A DNA stretch of 45,990 nucleotides. Origin: Candidatus Aenigmatarchaeota archaeon (GTDB taxonomy: Archaea > Aenigmatarchaeota > Aenigmatarchaeia > Aenigmatarchaeales > Aenigmatarchaeaceae). Position 1 is the first letter of the stretch; every line of letters begins with the position of its first letter. This document shows, in pieces, positions 8,094 through 17,916 of this stretch. A program made the translations under genes and the position numbers. The stretch lies in the NCBI GenBank assembly GCA_016933455.1, contig JAFGAZ010000009.1, positions 1-45,990 on the forward strand, written 5' to 3'. Under the pieces are notes generated by a model. It saw only the letters and a program-made list of their open reading frames with translations, made no database searches and was not told the DNA's origin.

Positions 8094-9173
8094 TCAAACG
8101 AACTCTATGCCAAGTATCTTTCCTATCTGCTGCTGCTTTTCTGGTGAAAAGAATTCGCCTGTTCCGTAGAGCTGGTTTGGCTTTACCCCTGTTACTATGA
8201 TAAGGGTTCTTACCATGTCGCCAAGGTCCTTTTCTATCTGGGCTCCCCAGATTATCTTGGCATCGTTTGATATCTTTGCGGATATTGCCTCTACTATTTC
8301 CTGGCACTCTTTGATTGTAACGTCAGATCCTCCAGAGACATTGACCAACGCTCCGCATGCTCCCTCTATGTCAACATCAAGCAGCGGGTTGTTTAGGGCC
8401 TTTTCTACTGCCTCAACAGCCCTGTTTTCCGTGTTGGATTCCCCAAGACCTATCATTGCAAGGCCCCCTGTTGACATCACGGCCTTTATGTCCGCAAAAT
8501 CAAGGTTAACAAGGCCAGGCTTTGTCACAAGCTCTGTTACGCCCTTTACAGCGTTAACCAAAATCTCGTCGCATATCTTGAATGCAGTTACAATAGAAAC
8601 ATCAGGAACAACTTCCAACAATTTGTCATTTGGTATTACAATAAGAGTGTCAACATTCTTTTCCAATTCGTCAAGGCCGTATCTTGCGTTTTCCATCCTA
8701 CATTTGCCTTCCATTGTGAATGGAAGCGTAATAACGCCCACTGTTAATATTCCCAGCTTTTTGGCAATCTCGGCAATCACAGGCGAAGCGCCTGTTCCTG
8801 TTCCTCCACCAAGACCGCATGTTATGAAAACCATGTCAGCTCCCTGCAAGGCGTCTTTGATCATTTCCCTGCTTTCCCTTGCGGATTCCCCGCCTACCTT
8901 TGGGTCAGCTCCTGCCCCAAGGCCCCTTGTCAAATCCTTTCCCAGAAGAATCTTTTCATCAGCGTCAGTGTATAGAAGATCCTGGGCATCTGTGTTGGCT
9001 GCTATAACCTCTGCACCGACAATTCCTACCTGCATCATCCTAGAAAGCGTGTTGTTGCCAGCTCCGCCCACACCAACTACCTTGATGACGGCTTTTCTGG
9101 TTTCAAGCAGCTTTCTTAAATCCTCGTCAGTTTCAGAAATTTTTTCCCTTCCGTTTATGTTTCTCACAGCCAT
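8094..9173 (-). CDS. ftsZ: Cell division protein FtsZ
   Basis: Tubulin signature GGGTGTGASPVIAE; VGVGGAGNNTLSRM N-terminus; 359 aa. Confidence 0.97.
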   Translation of the reverse strand: MAVRNINGREKISETDEDLRKLLETRKAVIKVVGVGGAGNNTLSRMMQVGIVGAEVIAANTDAQDLLYTDADEKILLGKDLTRGLGAGADPKVGGESARESREMIKDALQGADMVFITCGLGGGTGTGASPVIAEIAKKLGILTVGVITLPFTMEGKCRMENARYGLDELEKNVDTLIVIPNDKLLEVVPDVSIVTAFKICDEILVNAVKGVTELVTKPGLVNLDFADIKAVMSTGGLAMIGLGESNTENRAVEAVEKALNNPLLDVDIEGACGALVNVSGGSDVTIKECQEIVEAISAKISNDAKIIWGAQIEKDLGDMVRTLIIVTGVKPNQLYGTGEFFSPEKQQQIGKILGIEFV

Positions 9174-9274
9174 TAAAAACCCTTACAATATGATTGACAT
9201 GTTAAATTTTTATAATTAATTGTGATTGTTATAAACTTAGATATAATTAAATAGCTTTGGAAGAAAAGAGAATT

Positions 9275-9628
9275 ATGACTGATGTTTTAATTCTTGGTGT
9301 ACAACGAGTACAAAACGAAGGCGTCTTAAAATGCCCATTTGTACCATTTGATTCTAACATAGCTATATCCTGTATGGTCGAGACAAAAAAAGGTATAGGT
9401 TTGGCCAATTCGATCGATGTGCAATATCAATTTTTGCTAAAAGGAAACCCCGGAGGCAAATGCCCCTACCAAAATAATATAGAAAAGCTTGGAGACGTTT
9501 CTGGCAAAGAGATAGAGCAAAAAATATGCAAACCCATTTGCGAGCATTATGCAAGCGCCTATGAAAGAGGAGCCTTTCCATTAGACACGGAAAAAAATAA
9601 AGAAAATGTTTATTTTATGAAAGTTTAG
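9275..9628 (+). CDS. Hypothetical Cys-containing protein
   Basis: ORF with ATG 9275 (track start 9257 is TTG). Motifs KCPF, GKCPYQN, ICKPICEHY. Confidence 0.65.
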   Translation: MTDVLILGVQRVQNEGVLKCPFVPFDSNIAISCMVETKKGIGLANSIDVQYQFLLKGNPGGKCPYQNNIEKLGDVSGKEIEQKICKPICEHYASAYERGAFPLDTEKNKENVYFMKV

Positions 9629-9635
9629 AAAAATT

Positions 9636-10256
9636 CTATTGTGCCTGAGTAGGCTTGTCATACGTCTCAATGTATCTAACCTTGTCAAATTCAAGAAGCG
9701 TTGTTGCGTCGTTTGCTATTCTTCTCTTGACTATCGGGCTTACCATGGGAGGCACGTCAATGTCTAGCTGCTTTTCGTTTATTGTTATCTTCATCTTTGC
9801 AGTATCGATTTTTGTGTACATGTTAAACAAGGCAATTATCTTTTCCTCGACCTTGTCTATCTTTTCATTGATTTCCAAGTCATACACAATTGTCTTGCCT
9901 GCCAGCGGGTGGTTAAAGTCAACCTTGACCCTTCCGCCTGAAACAGAAAGCACCTTGCCCCTCATCCTGTCGGCCTCGACAAACATGCCTGGCGTTGGCT
10001 TTGTGCCGTGCTTTCTGAATTCTGCAATAGAAATCAGCTTGATTAGATTAAAGTCCCTTTGTCCAAAAGCGTTCTCGGGAGCAACCTCGATTGTCTTCTT
10101 GTCACCGACATTCATTGCTTTCAAAGGCTCTTCTAGTCCCTTTAGCAGATACCCTTCCCTTACCACCATGGGCACCTTTTCAGCCTTGTCTATTTGCTGC
10201 CCGGTCTCCTTGACCTTTGCAGAATAGCTCACAACTGCGAAATCTTTGTCTTGCAT
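9636..10256 (-). CDS. FKBP-type peptidyl-prolyl isomerase (SlyD-like)
   Basis: VKETGQQIDKAEKVPMVVREGYLLKGLEEPLKAMNVGDKKTIEVAPENAFG...VDFNHPLAGKTIVYDLEI. Confidence 0.92.
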   Translation of the reverse strand: MQDKDFAVVSYSAKVKETGQQIDKAEKVPMVVREGYLLKGLEEPLKAMNVGDKKTIEVAPENAFGQRDFNLIKLISIAEFRKHGTKPTPGMFVEADRMRGKVLSVSGGRVKVDFNHPLAGKTIVYDLEINEKIDKVEEKIIALFNMYTKIDTAKMKITINEKQLDIDVPPMVSPIVKRRIANDATTLLEFDKVRYIETYDKPTQAQ

Positions 10257-10307
10257 GTCATTAATTGTCAGAAGTTCTTTATATATTTATAACCTCAATT
10301 ATAAATC

Positions 10308-11060
10308 ATGGAAATAAATGAGTTCTGTTCCATGCTTCAAGAGAGCAAGCAATTCGATGATTTGGAGATAAGAATTGTCAGGTCAATGCTAAAGCTTACC
10401 AACCGCGACCTTGTCAAGGCTTCTGCCAATGTAATAGCATCAGAGGCCGGCATGTCTGTTACCAATGCTTACAAGTATCTTTACTCTCTAGAAAGAAAGG
10501 GGCTTGTCGAGTCGGGCCAGGACAAGAACAAAGTTTTCTGGCTTTCAAGGTCGATAAACCCTTTTCCCAGGATAATGAGCTATGTTTCCAAGGATTATCT
10601 TAGGTTAAAGGACCTTTTTGTCAAGCTCGAAAAGTTATATGACGAGTACATTGACTTTAGGGGCAAGAGCATCTGGCAGGAAGAGAAGGCATACGAGCAA
10701 TACGAGGGCGACTTTGTAAGAAGAGCTGCCTTTATTTTCGATGTTGCCAAGAGCGAGATTCTAATTACAACCAAAAAATTCTTTGATGACATTGTGCTGC
10801 TTGAGGCAATCAAGCGTGCCATTGAAAGGGGAGTTAAGATCAGAGTCATTGCCTCTGAAATGTTCCCGCCAATGATAGAAAAGCTAAGGAAAATAAACAT
10901 TGACATGAGGCTTGGACGGGCAATGCCGTACATAATAATTGCGGACGAAAAGCACGGCATGACAATGGACGAGAATGAAAAGGGAATCTGGTTCCTAAAC
11001 TGCCAGACTGATTACAAGGACAAGTTCGAGCAGTTTTGGGAAAAGGCTCAGGCAATTTGA
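10308..11060 (+). CDS. TrmB-like transcriptional regulator
   Basis: N-terminal wHTH and C-terminal TrmB/PLD-like region (FVRRAAFIFDVAKSEILITTKKFFDDIVLLEAIKRAIERGVKIRVIASE). TATA at ~10276-10286. Confidence 0.8.
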   Translation: MEINEFCSMLQESKQFDDLEIRIVRSMLKLTNRDLVKASANVIASEAGMSVTNAYKYLYSLERKGLVESGQDKNKVFWLSRSINPFPRIMSYVSKDYLRLKDLFVKLEKLYDEYIDFRGKSIWQEEKAYEQYEGDFVRRAAFIFDVAKSEILITTKKFFDDIVLLEAIKRAIERGVKIRVIASEMFPPMIEKLRKINIDMRLGRAMPYIIIADEKHGMTMDENEKGIWFLNCQTDYKDKFEQFWEKAQAI

Positions 11061-11071
11061 AGGTTTCTAAC

Positions 11072-11356
11072 ATGAGAGAAAAATTTACTGCTGAAGAGGC
11101 AAAGCTTATTGGAGAGCAACTAGGAGTTGACTGGACAAAGTTCGATGTCGAGCAGTTTCGAATGGGAATGGATGTTGAGCTTGAGCATGGAAAAGTGGAT
11201 CCTAATACAAATGTTTCTGACGACGACCCTCTGACAACAGGAAAAATAACTCTTGCACATCTAAACGAGTTCCCTGACTATTATACGAGGCTCTATAAGA
11301 TGGAGCATGAGGCAGAAGCTTTCTGGGAAAACAAAGATAAAACGGAATCAGAATGA
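11072..11356 (+). CDS. DUF5661-like protein
   Basis: MREKFTAEEAKLIGEQLGVDWTKFDVEQFRMGMDVELEHG...LAHLNEFPDYYTRLYKMEHEAE; start chosen at ATG 11072. Confidence 0.75.
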   Translation: MREKFTAEEAKLIGEQLGVDWTKFDVEQFRMGMDVELEHGKVDPNTNVSDDDPLTTGKITLAHLNEFPDYYTRLYKMEHEAEAFWENKDKTESE

Positions 11357-12012
11357 GAATAACAAAATATCCGCAGTCATGCATTCTAATTGAAATTGAA
11401 AACAAGAAAATTCTGGTAGATCCCGGAAGATACTGTTACGGGGAAAATTTTAAACCTGAAGACTGGAAAGACATAGATGTATTATTGTTGACGCATGGAC
11501 ATACTGACCATTGCTCGCCGGATGCTGTTAAAACAATATACGAGAACAACAAGCCAAAAATTATAGGAAGCAAATGGGTAGGAGAAATTCTTTCAGAAAT
11601 AGATGTTCCTCATGTTATTATATTTCCTGGTCAAGAAGAAGTATTTGAAAAATTTTCGATAGAGGCTGTCAAAGCTTTGCATGGAGAAAGTCCTGTAATG
11701 TCTAGTAGCCCTAAAGAGACTGTTGGTTTTTTGATAAAATCAGAAAAGATTTTGTATCACTGTTCGGACACGCTTTACATGAAAGACAAACCAAATGCTG
11801 ATATAGTTTTTGTTCCAATATCCAACAGTACGATAACGATGGGACCAAAAGAAGCTGCAATTTTTGTAAATGAGATTAATCCTGAGATTGCCATTCCTTT
11901 CCATTACAACAGCCCGAAGTTCCCAATGGACCCGAAGAATTTTGTTGACGAGATGAAGGGTTCTGGTATTGAAGTCAAAGTTCTTGAAAATAAAGAAACA
12001 ATATTATTCTAG
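11353..12012 (+). CDS. Metallo-beta-lactamase-fold hydrolase (UPF0173-like)
   Basis: LLTHGHTDHCSPDA (HxHxDH), second-half His motifs HGESPV and FHYNSP. Confidence 0.88.
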   Translation: MRITKYPQSCILIEIENKKILVDPGRYCYGENFKPEDWKDIDVLLLTHGHTDHCSPDAVKTIYENNKPKIIGSKWVGEILSEIDVPHVIIFPGQEEVFEKFSIEAVKALHGESPVMSSSPKETVGFLIKSEKILYHCSDTLYMKDKPNADIVFVPISNSTITMGPKEAAIFVNEINPEIAIPFHYNSPKFPMDPKNFVDEMKGSGIEVKVLENKETILF

Positions 12013-12018
12013 AAAGAA

Positions 12019-12633
12019 TCAAATAATTTTATTTTCTGTTATAAAATTTTTTACAGTCTCAAATATTTTTTTATGTCCATCTTTGTTTGGATGCAAACCG
12101 TCTTCTAATAATTTTTTATAATCTGATGTGAGCCATTCTTCCAATATTCTTACAAAAGGAACATTATTCTCTTCACAAAGAGATTTCAATATTCCATTGT
12201 ATTCCTTGATGTTAGAGTTTTTGTAAGTTGCCATACCTTCCCAAGGTTGAGTCATATCCTCATCTACAGGAGTCAAACCAAGAAAAATAAATCTTTTTGA
12301 GAGATTTTTTGATATACCTATAATTTCTTTTATATTTTCTCTGAAATTTTCTTTTTTGACCCAGAAATCGTTTTTCTCTACAGTTATCGCGGAATCATTA
12401 AGACCTATTTGAAAAATAATTATTACATCATGTTTCTTTTTTCTCTGTAAAACCTCAAATTCTAGTCTTTCTACCAAGTCTTCTGTTGTATTCCCAGAAA
12501 CACCTAAATTATAGAAAGGATGAATTAGTTCTTCGTCTAAATAAAGATTCTTTAATTTTTCTACCCATCCACCGTTTTTATCATAGTAGCCCCAAGTAAT
12601 ACTGTCCCCAAACACAAGAATTCTCAAACCCAT
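12019..12633 (-). CDS. SGNH/GDSL-family hydrolase
   Basis: FGDSITWGYY block I, IGLNDS block III, DGLHPNKDGH block V. Confidence 0.9.
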   Translation of the reverse strand: MGLRILVFGDSITWGYYDKNGGWVEKLKNLYLDEELIHPFYNLGVSGNTTEDLVERLEFEVLQRKKKHDVIIIFQIGLNDSAITVEKNDFWVKKENFRENIKEIIGISKNLSKRFIFLGLTPVDEDMTQPWEGMATYKNSNIKEYNGILKSLCEENNVPFVRILEEWLTSDYKKLLEDGLHPNKDGHKKIFETVKNFITENKII

Positions 12634-12662
12634 GATAATAATAAAATATTTTGATTAATAAA

Positions 12663-13097
12663 CTAAACCCAAATACATCTTCTTGCGTTCTGTGCTTTTT
12701 CTTGTGCTTCCAAAATATTTTCTGAATGTTTCTTGTTAAGACCAACTTCCTCGAATCTTGCCATACCCAATCTTACCATCTCTTTGTTGACAAGCATATC
12801 TTCTACATACACATATCTCAAAAGCCTGCCGTAATCATCAGTATCCTGCCTATCCTTTTCGAGCATTACTTTTTTGTACAGTACCAGCTCTTGCAATAAT
12901 TCCTTTGATTCTTTGTAGCATTCCTCGTTTTTTTCCGGGGCGTTTATGCCAATAAGCCTTATGGAAGCGTATCCTATCTTTATTGTGTCGCCGTCTATGA
13001 CATCTGTTACTCTTTGTTCTTTATACTGCTCCATATAATTGGTGACAACAAACGCTATTGCAAGAATTATGAAAAATATTTTGATGGATTTCTTCAC
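12663..13097 (-). CDS. Secreted or membrane-anchored thermonuclease (SNase-like)
   Basis: N-terminal hydrophobic segment, VIDGDTIKI, IRLIGINAPE, GRLLRYVYV. Confidence 0.9.
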   Translation of the reverse strand: MKKSIKIFFIILAIAFVVTNYMEQYKEQRVTDVIDGDTIKIGYASIRLIGINAPEKNEECYKESKELLQELVLYKKVMLEKDRQDTDDYGRLLRYVYVEDMLVNKEMVRLGMARFEEVGLNKKHSENILEAQEKAQNARRCIWV

Positions 13098-13179
13098 AGC
13101 AATAATTTTTGTTTATATTGCTTAGAGAAAATTCACCACCCAGGGAAGTAATTAATAATCCTCTAGATTATAGATAATT

Positions 13180-13572
13180 ATGAAATACGAGATGGCTGAA
13201 GACATCCAGGTTGTTATGAGGGATGTCATTGAAAGGCTTGGAATGTGCCATGTGAAAACCGACAGGGTTGTTTGCATACGAAGCTATGGCTCCAAGAGCA
13301 AAAGGATACTTGCCAGAATCCAGGGGCTTTCAAAGATAATGCAAAAGGCAATGCAGACAAAGGCGTTCTATGCCATTGAGTTTATTTCCGAGAACTTTGA
13401 CAAGCTTGACGACGATGAAAAAACGAAAACAGTCATACACGAGCTAATGCACATACCCAAGTGCTTTGGTGGGGGCTTTAGAAACCACAGACCGTATGTC
13501 ACAAAAAGAAAGGTTGAAAAAGTTTTTAGCGATTACAAAAAACTAGTCCATCAAAATTCCAGGTTTTCCTGA
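13180..13572 (+). CDS. Putative zinc metallopeptidase-like protein (HELMH)
   Basis: TVIHELMHIPKCFGGGFRNHRPYV: HExxH followed by an additional His. Confidence 0.72.
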   Translation: MKYEMAEDIQVVMRDVIERLGMCHVKTDRVVCIRSYGSKSKRILARIQGLSKIMQKAMQTKAFYAIEFISENFDKLDDDEKTKTVIHELMHIPKCFGGGFRNHRPYVTKRKVEKVFSDYKKLVHQNSRFS

Positions 13573-16374
13573 TTCTGCCACAATGGCTTTGGGGTTTTTG
13601 GATTTTTCGGCATCAACTATTTCTACTGCGCATCCAAATTCCTTTTCCATGAAAGCCTTTGATGCACTCAGAACCTTTAGCTCGCTTTCCGAAGTCATAA
13701 ATATTTCTTCTGTAGGCCTTCTTTTAATTAGTTTTTTGTAGTAATTTGCTATCTGTTTTTCCTTGCCTGGGTGATTCTTTATTATTTCCTTTAGTGGTGT
13801 TTTCGTTAAAACAGCGTCGTATATCTCGTGCTTCCATTTGGGCGCGACAAATATTGTTACCTTTTGAGGATTTTCTATTTTTGCTAGCCTCTTTACCTCT
13901 TCTATGTCCTTGACAACCTCGTCAACATAAGTTTCCGCTGCCTCAACTTCTGGCCTTATTTTCGACTCGTCGTATTCGGGCCATTTTTCTGTGCTGACAA
14001 AACCATCTTCGCCTGAAAGTTGCCACAGTTCTTCTGCAATGTGCGGAACAACAGGGCTTATCAGTTTTATCCAGTCGGTTATAATGTAGCAGTAAAGCGC
14101 CTTCAGTTCTTCATCACTTAGTGTTTGTTTGGCCTTCTTTACCATGTTCACCATTTCATAGAATACAAGACCGTCATAATCCTTGAGCCTCATATCTTTC
14201 AATCTAAAAGTGGCATCTCTTTTTATCCTGTTGAACTTGGAAAGATACAGGTTGCTCACTTTGCCTTGTCTTCTGTTTTTCATCCCCTCTTCTATCATGG
14301 AATATAATTTTTCGATATTCTTCTTTGCATTCTCGGCATCAGAATCCTTCCAGTCAAATGTTCCTGAAACTTTGGCTGCCTGAGTTAGATAGAATCTGAA
14401 AACATCTGCTCCATACTTTTCCTTGACATGCAAAAGCGTTACGACATTTCCCTTGCTTTTTGACATCTTTTCCCCGCCGCTTACCACAAGTCCGCCGAAG
14501 CTGACGAACTTGGGCCAGTATTTTTCTGGCAAAAGACCCGCGTGCGCGAAAATCATGAACGAAAGATGGTTTGACAAGTGTAGCACAAACGTGTGCCTTT
14601 GGTCCACAGGCATCCAGTACTCAAAGCTCTTTCTCATCTCTTCAAGGACATTCTTTTCTATGTTTGTGCTTTCCGATACCTTTGATGTATTTCCTTTACC
14701 CAGATAAACATAGTCAAAAAAGTCATGATTCAGACTTTCTGCCTTTATTTTGTGTTTTCTTATCAGATGGTTTATAGTGTAGAGTGTCATGTATATTGTG
14801 GAATCTGAAAGCGACTCTATCATCCAATCCTTGTCAAAAGGCAGTTGTGTTCCAAGACCTCTTTTCCTTGCGCATGGCCTTTTGTCAAGCCAGTCGAAAA
14901 CGTCCATGAACTGCTTTCTTGTTGTTTCAGGTTCGAGTTTCATGCTTTCAAGGCATTTGTATGCCTTGTCTTTCCATCCCTTTGCGTTAAAGTCCAAGAA
15001 CCACTGGTTCTCCATTACAGCAACAATTATCTCCCCTCCACCTCTTGAAACAGCTTTTCTTGAGGTCTCGTATAGTATCTCGGCATCGCCTTTCTCTATC
15101 ATGTCTTTTTTCATTTCCTCTTTTGCGTCTGTTACTTTTTTTCCTGCATAGGGCCCGCATACATCAAGAAGAATTCCTGTATGAAAGCCCTCCTTGTAGA
15201 CTTCCTGTGTTAGCTTTTCCAATCTGTCGTCGTCCTGATTTTTTATTTTCTCCTTTTCAACGACTTTGACTGCGGCTTGGGTTCCGTACTTGGCCGTCTT
15301 TATTATAGGTATTATCTCAATTGACCTGACATTTTCTATGTCAAGCTTGTATTTTTCCATTTCCTTTTTGTTTTCCTGAAGTTCCTTTAGCGCTATGTAG
15401 TCGTATGGCGCGTCAGAAGGCACGCATGTGACTATTCCCGTACCCCTTTCCGGGTCAACAAATCTTCCTGGCAGAATTATTATTTTCCTGTTTATTGCAG
15501 GAGCTGTGGCATACTCTCCAAGTAATTTTTCCTTTGTTTTGCCCAAGTCTTCCACGTCCTTTCTCTGGTGCTTTAGCTTGAATATGGCCTCCTTGCTTAG
15601 AATCCATGTTTCGTTTCCAACCTTTGCCTCGTGGTACTTTGTTTCCGGATTTACCCAAAGGTTTGTCTGGCCGAAAACAGTTTCAGGCCTTAGTGTTGCT
15701 GCTACAAGAAACTTGTCGTTGAACTTGAATTTTAGAATCGTGAATTCCTGCTTCTCGACAGGGTTTGAATCGGCGTCCTGGATGTCGTCTTCTCCCATGG
15801 CGCTCTCGTCTTTTGGCGAATACAAAACAGGATAAGCCCCCCTTATCAGGTAGCCCAAATCCTTATAGTTCTGGAACTGCCACGTGACCATTTTCTGATG
15901 CTCCATATCGCCTGATGTAAAGCTCCTTCTCCAGTCTACCCCAAGACCCAGTTTTTTGTACTCGTCCACCATCTTTGGTATGAAATAGTCTACTATCTTT
16001 TGCGGATCCTCAAAGGACTTTACAATGTCCTTCACTTTTTGTTCATTTTTCTCGTATGCCGAGACATAACCCTCATATAGCTTTATTTTCTTCTTGTTGC
16101 CGTTCTTTATCGCAGCCGAGATGCCCAAAACAGGGGTTCCTGTTATGTGAAATGATAAAGGAAACATCACGTTAAAGCCCTGCATTCTCTTGAATCTGCA
16201 GACAACGTCGCTTTCCACAGCAGCCCTGCCGTGTCCCAGATGAAGGCTTCCCGAGATGTAGGGATAAGGCGTTGTAAAGAAAAGCTTCTCTTTTTTTGTA
16301 TCAACGTCTACCTCGAATATTCTTTCCTCTTCCCACTTCTTTTCCCACTTTTTCTCGATTGCATTTATATCCAT
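13543..16374 (-). CDS. leuS: Leucyl-tRNA synthetase
   Basis: 943 aa; PYPYISGSLHLGHGRA (HIGH region) and GGEKMSKSKGN (KMSKS). Confidence 0.97.
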   Translation of the reverse strand: MDINAIEKKWEKKWEEERIFEVDVDTKKEKLFFTTPYPYISGSLHLGHGRAAVESDVVCRFKRMQGFNVMFPLSFHITGTPVLGISAAIKNGNKKKIKLYEGYVSAYEKNEQKVKDIVKSFEDPQKIVDYFIPKMVDEYKKLGLGVDWRRSFTSGDMEHQKMVTWQFQNYKDLGYLIRGAYPVLYSPKDESAMGEDDIQDADSNPVEKQEFTILKFKFNDKFLVAATLRPETVFGQTNLWVNPETKYHEAKVGNETWILSKEAIFKLKHQRKDVEDLGKTKEKLLGEYATAPAINRKIIILPGRFVDPERGTGIVTCVPSDAPYDYIALKELQENKKEMEKYKLDIENVRSIEIIPIIKTAKYGTQAAVKVVEKEKIKNQDDDRLEKLTQEVYKEGFHTGILLDVCGPYAGKKVTDAKEEMKKDMIEKGDAEILYETSRKAVSRGGGEIIVAVMENQWFLDFNAKGWKDKAYKCLESMKLEPETTRKQFMDVFDWLDKRPCARKRGLGTQLPFDKDWMIESLSDSTIYMTLYTINHLIRKHKIKAESLNHDFFDYVYLGKGNTSKVSESTNIEKNVLEEMRKSFEYWMPVDQRHTFVLHLSNHLSFMIFAHAGLLPEKYWPKFVSFGGLVVSGGEKMSKSKGNVVTLLHVKEKYGADVFRFYLTQAAKVSGTFDWKDSDAENAKKNIEKLYSMIEEGMKNRRQGKVSNLYLSKFNRIKRDATFRLKDMRLKDYDGLVFYEMVNMVKKAKQTLSDEELKALYCYIITDWIKLISPVVPHIAEELWQLSGEDGFVSTEKWPEYDESKIRPEVEAAETYVDEVVKDIEEVKRLAKIENPQKVTIFVAPKWKHEIYDAVLTKTPLKEIIKNHPGKEKQIANYYKKLIKRRPTEEIFMTSESELKVLSASKAFMEKEFGCAVEIVDAEKSKNPKAIVAESGKPGILMD

Positions 16375-16438
16375 TCATATCACCTTTTGAGGTCTGTTAA
16401 TCATATATTTAAATTGTATAAATAAATTAAATGAATAT

Positions 16439-16547
16439 GCTTCCGTAGCTCAGTTTGGATAGAGCACTTGACTTCTAAACTTGTTTAGAAGATCTGATTC
16501 AAGATGAAGAAATCAAGGGGTCGCGGGTTCAAATCCCGTCGGAAGCG
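16439..16547 (+). tRNA. tRNA-Arg (anticodon TCT) with ~34-nt intron at position 37/38
   Basis: Acceptor GCTTCCG/CGGAAGC, D-arm GCTC/GAGC, anticodon stem CTTGA/TCAAG, loop CTTCTAA, T-arm GCGGG TTCAAAT CCCGT. Intron ~16479-16512; mature length ~75 nt; no encoded CCA. Confidence 0.9.
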
Positions 16548-16550
16548 CTT

Positions 16551-16736
16551 CTATATTATTCCGCCGGCTATTGCAATAAGTCCTGTCAAAATCAGGTATA
16601 CTGCAATCAGGTATGATATGATGTTCGGCTTCCAGAGTATCAAAAGACCAAAGATTATGCTCATTATGCCGAATGATGCTGATATCTGCCTTGCGCCCTC
16701 GTTTAGAAGAAACATTCCGAGTATGTCGCCTATCAT
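16551..16736 (-). CDS. Small membrane protein (DUF3096-like)
   Basis: 61 aa, ASFGIMSIIFGLLILWKPNIISYLIAVYLILTGLIAIAGGII. Confidence 0.6.
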   Translation of the reverse strand: MIGDILGMFLLNEGARQISASFGIMSIIFGLLILWKPNIISYLIAVYLILTGLIAIAGGII

Positions 16737-16815
16737 AATATAATAATGCCTTTCTAGATATTTATTCTAAATTTTTCTGTGAAAAAGATAAAAAGATTTC
16801 AAACGTATTATTAAC

Positions 16816-17091
16816 ATGTCTTACGTATTCGAATTTTTTGGTAATAAAGAAACAGCCGAGGTTTTTGAATATCTTTCAGAGCTTAAAAAGCCTAGAACTA
16901 TTGGACAGATTAGTGTTAGTTTGGATATTTCTCAAAACAAAGTTGAACAATCGATAAAAACATTAGAAGAAAAAAATCTGATAAAACAACGTGGAAGTTT
17001 CGGTCCTATGCATAACACAGTCCTTTATGGAGTAACAAGTAAGAGTCTGGAAGCTTACAATGCTTTGGAAAGTCTAAGAAAGGTTCTTTAG
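16816..17091 (+). CDS. Winged-HTH (ArsR-like) protein
   Basis: TIGQISVSLDISQNKVEQSIKTLEEKNLIKQRGS HTH pattern. Confidence 0.7.
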   Translation: MSYVFEFFGNKETAEVFEYLSELKKPRTIGQISVSLDISQNKVEQSIKTLEEKNLIKQRGSFGPMHNTVLYGVTSKSLEAYNALESLRKVL

Positions 17092-17151
17092 ACGTTTTTT
17101 CTGTCTTGCGTCAATTTTTATATTTGCGATAAACAAAATAATCTCTATAAT

Positions 17152-17916
17152 ATGTCTAAAATAATCTCGGTAATATCCGGAAAAGGCGGGGTCGGCAAGA
17201 CCACGCTTGTCTCGAATCTTGGCTCTGCCCTAACAAAGCATGGGAAAAGCGTAGTTGTCATAGACGGCAATGTGACAACCCCTAACCTGAGCCTGCATTT
17301 GGGAATACCTTTCTATCCTGTTACTTTGCATGACGCCCTAAGAAACAACATGCCAATAGAGTCTGCAGTTTACAACCATCATTCTGGCATGAGAGTAATA
17401 CCAGCTTCTCTTTCTATCGACTCGATGGAAGGAATCGATTTGGACAGGATGGACGAGGCAATATCTGGTCTTATCGGCAGCGCGGATATTGTTATCATAG
17501 ATTCCGCGGCAGGCCTTGGCAAAGAGGCAATGGCCGCAATGAATGCGGCAGATGACCTTTTGATTGTGACAAATCCTGACCTGCCTTCTGTCACAGACGC
17601 TCTCAAGACCATAAAGATAGCTCAAAACAGCCGCAAGAACGTGATGGGCGTTGTGGTAAACAGGGTGCGGGGCCTAAAGCACGAGATGTCGATAGAAGAA
17701 ATAAAGATGATGCTCGAGGTTCCAATAGTCTCTCTTGTGCCAGAAGACCTTTCTGTTCCCAAGTCAATTGCAAGAAAAGTTCCGGTTGTGCACCACAAAC
17801 CCAAGAGCAAGTCTTCTGTCGAGTTCCAGAAGCTGGCACTTAAGATAATGGGCGAGCCGTGGAGAAAGATAGAAAAGCGCGCATGGTGGGAAAGGCTGTT
17901 TTTTTGGACTGACTAG
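17152..17916 (+). CDS. MinD/ParA-family P-loop ATPase
   Basis: SGKGGVGKTTLVSNLG deviant Walker A; IVIIDSAAGLG; VVNRVRG. Confidence 0.93.
   Translation: MSKIISVISGKGGVGKTTLVSNLGSALTKHGKSVVVIDGNVTTPNLSLHLGIPFYPVTLHDALRNNMPIESAVYNHHSGMRVIPASLSIDSMEGIDLDRMDEAISGLIGSADIVIIDSAAGLGKEAMAAMNAADDLLIVTNPDLPSVTDALKTIKIAQNSRKNVMGVVVNRVRGLKHEMSIEEIKMMLEVPIVSLVPEDLSVPKSIARKVPVVHHKPKSKSSVEFQKLALKIMGEPWRKIEKRAWWERLFFWTD

Noticed and set aside
8197-9219. 340-aa + strand ORF opposite ftsZ
   Set aside because: Antisense shadow ORF; ftsZ on the minus strand is unambiguous.
16504-16743. 79-aa + strand ORF starting in the tRNA intron
   Set aside because: Reads through tRNA-Arg exon 2 and antisense to the 16551-16736 membrane protein; no support.
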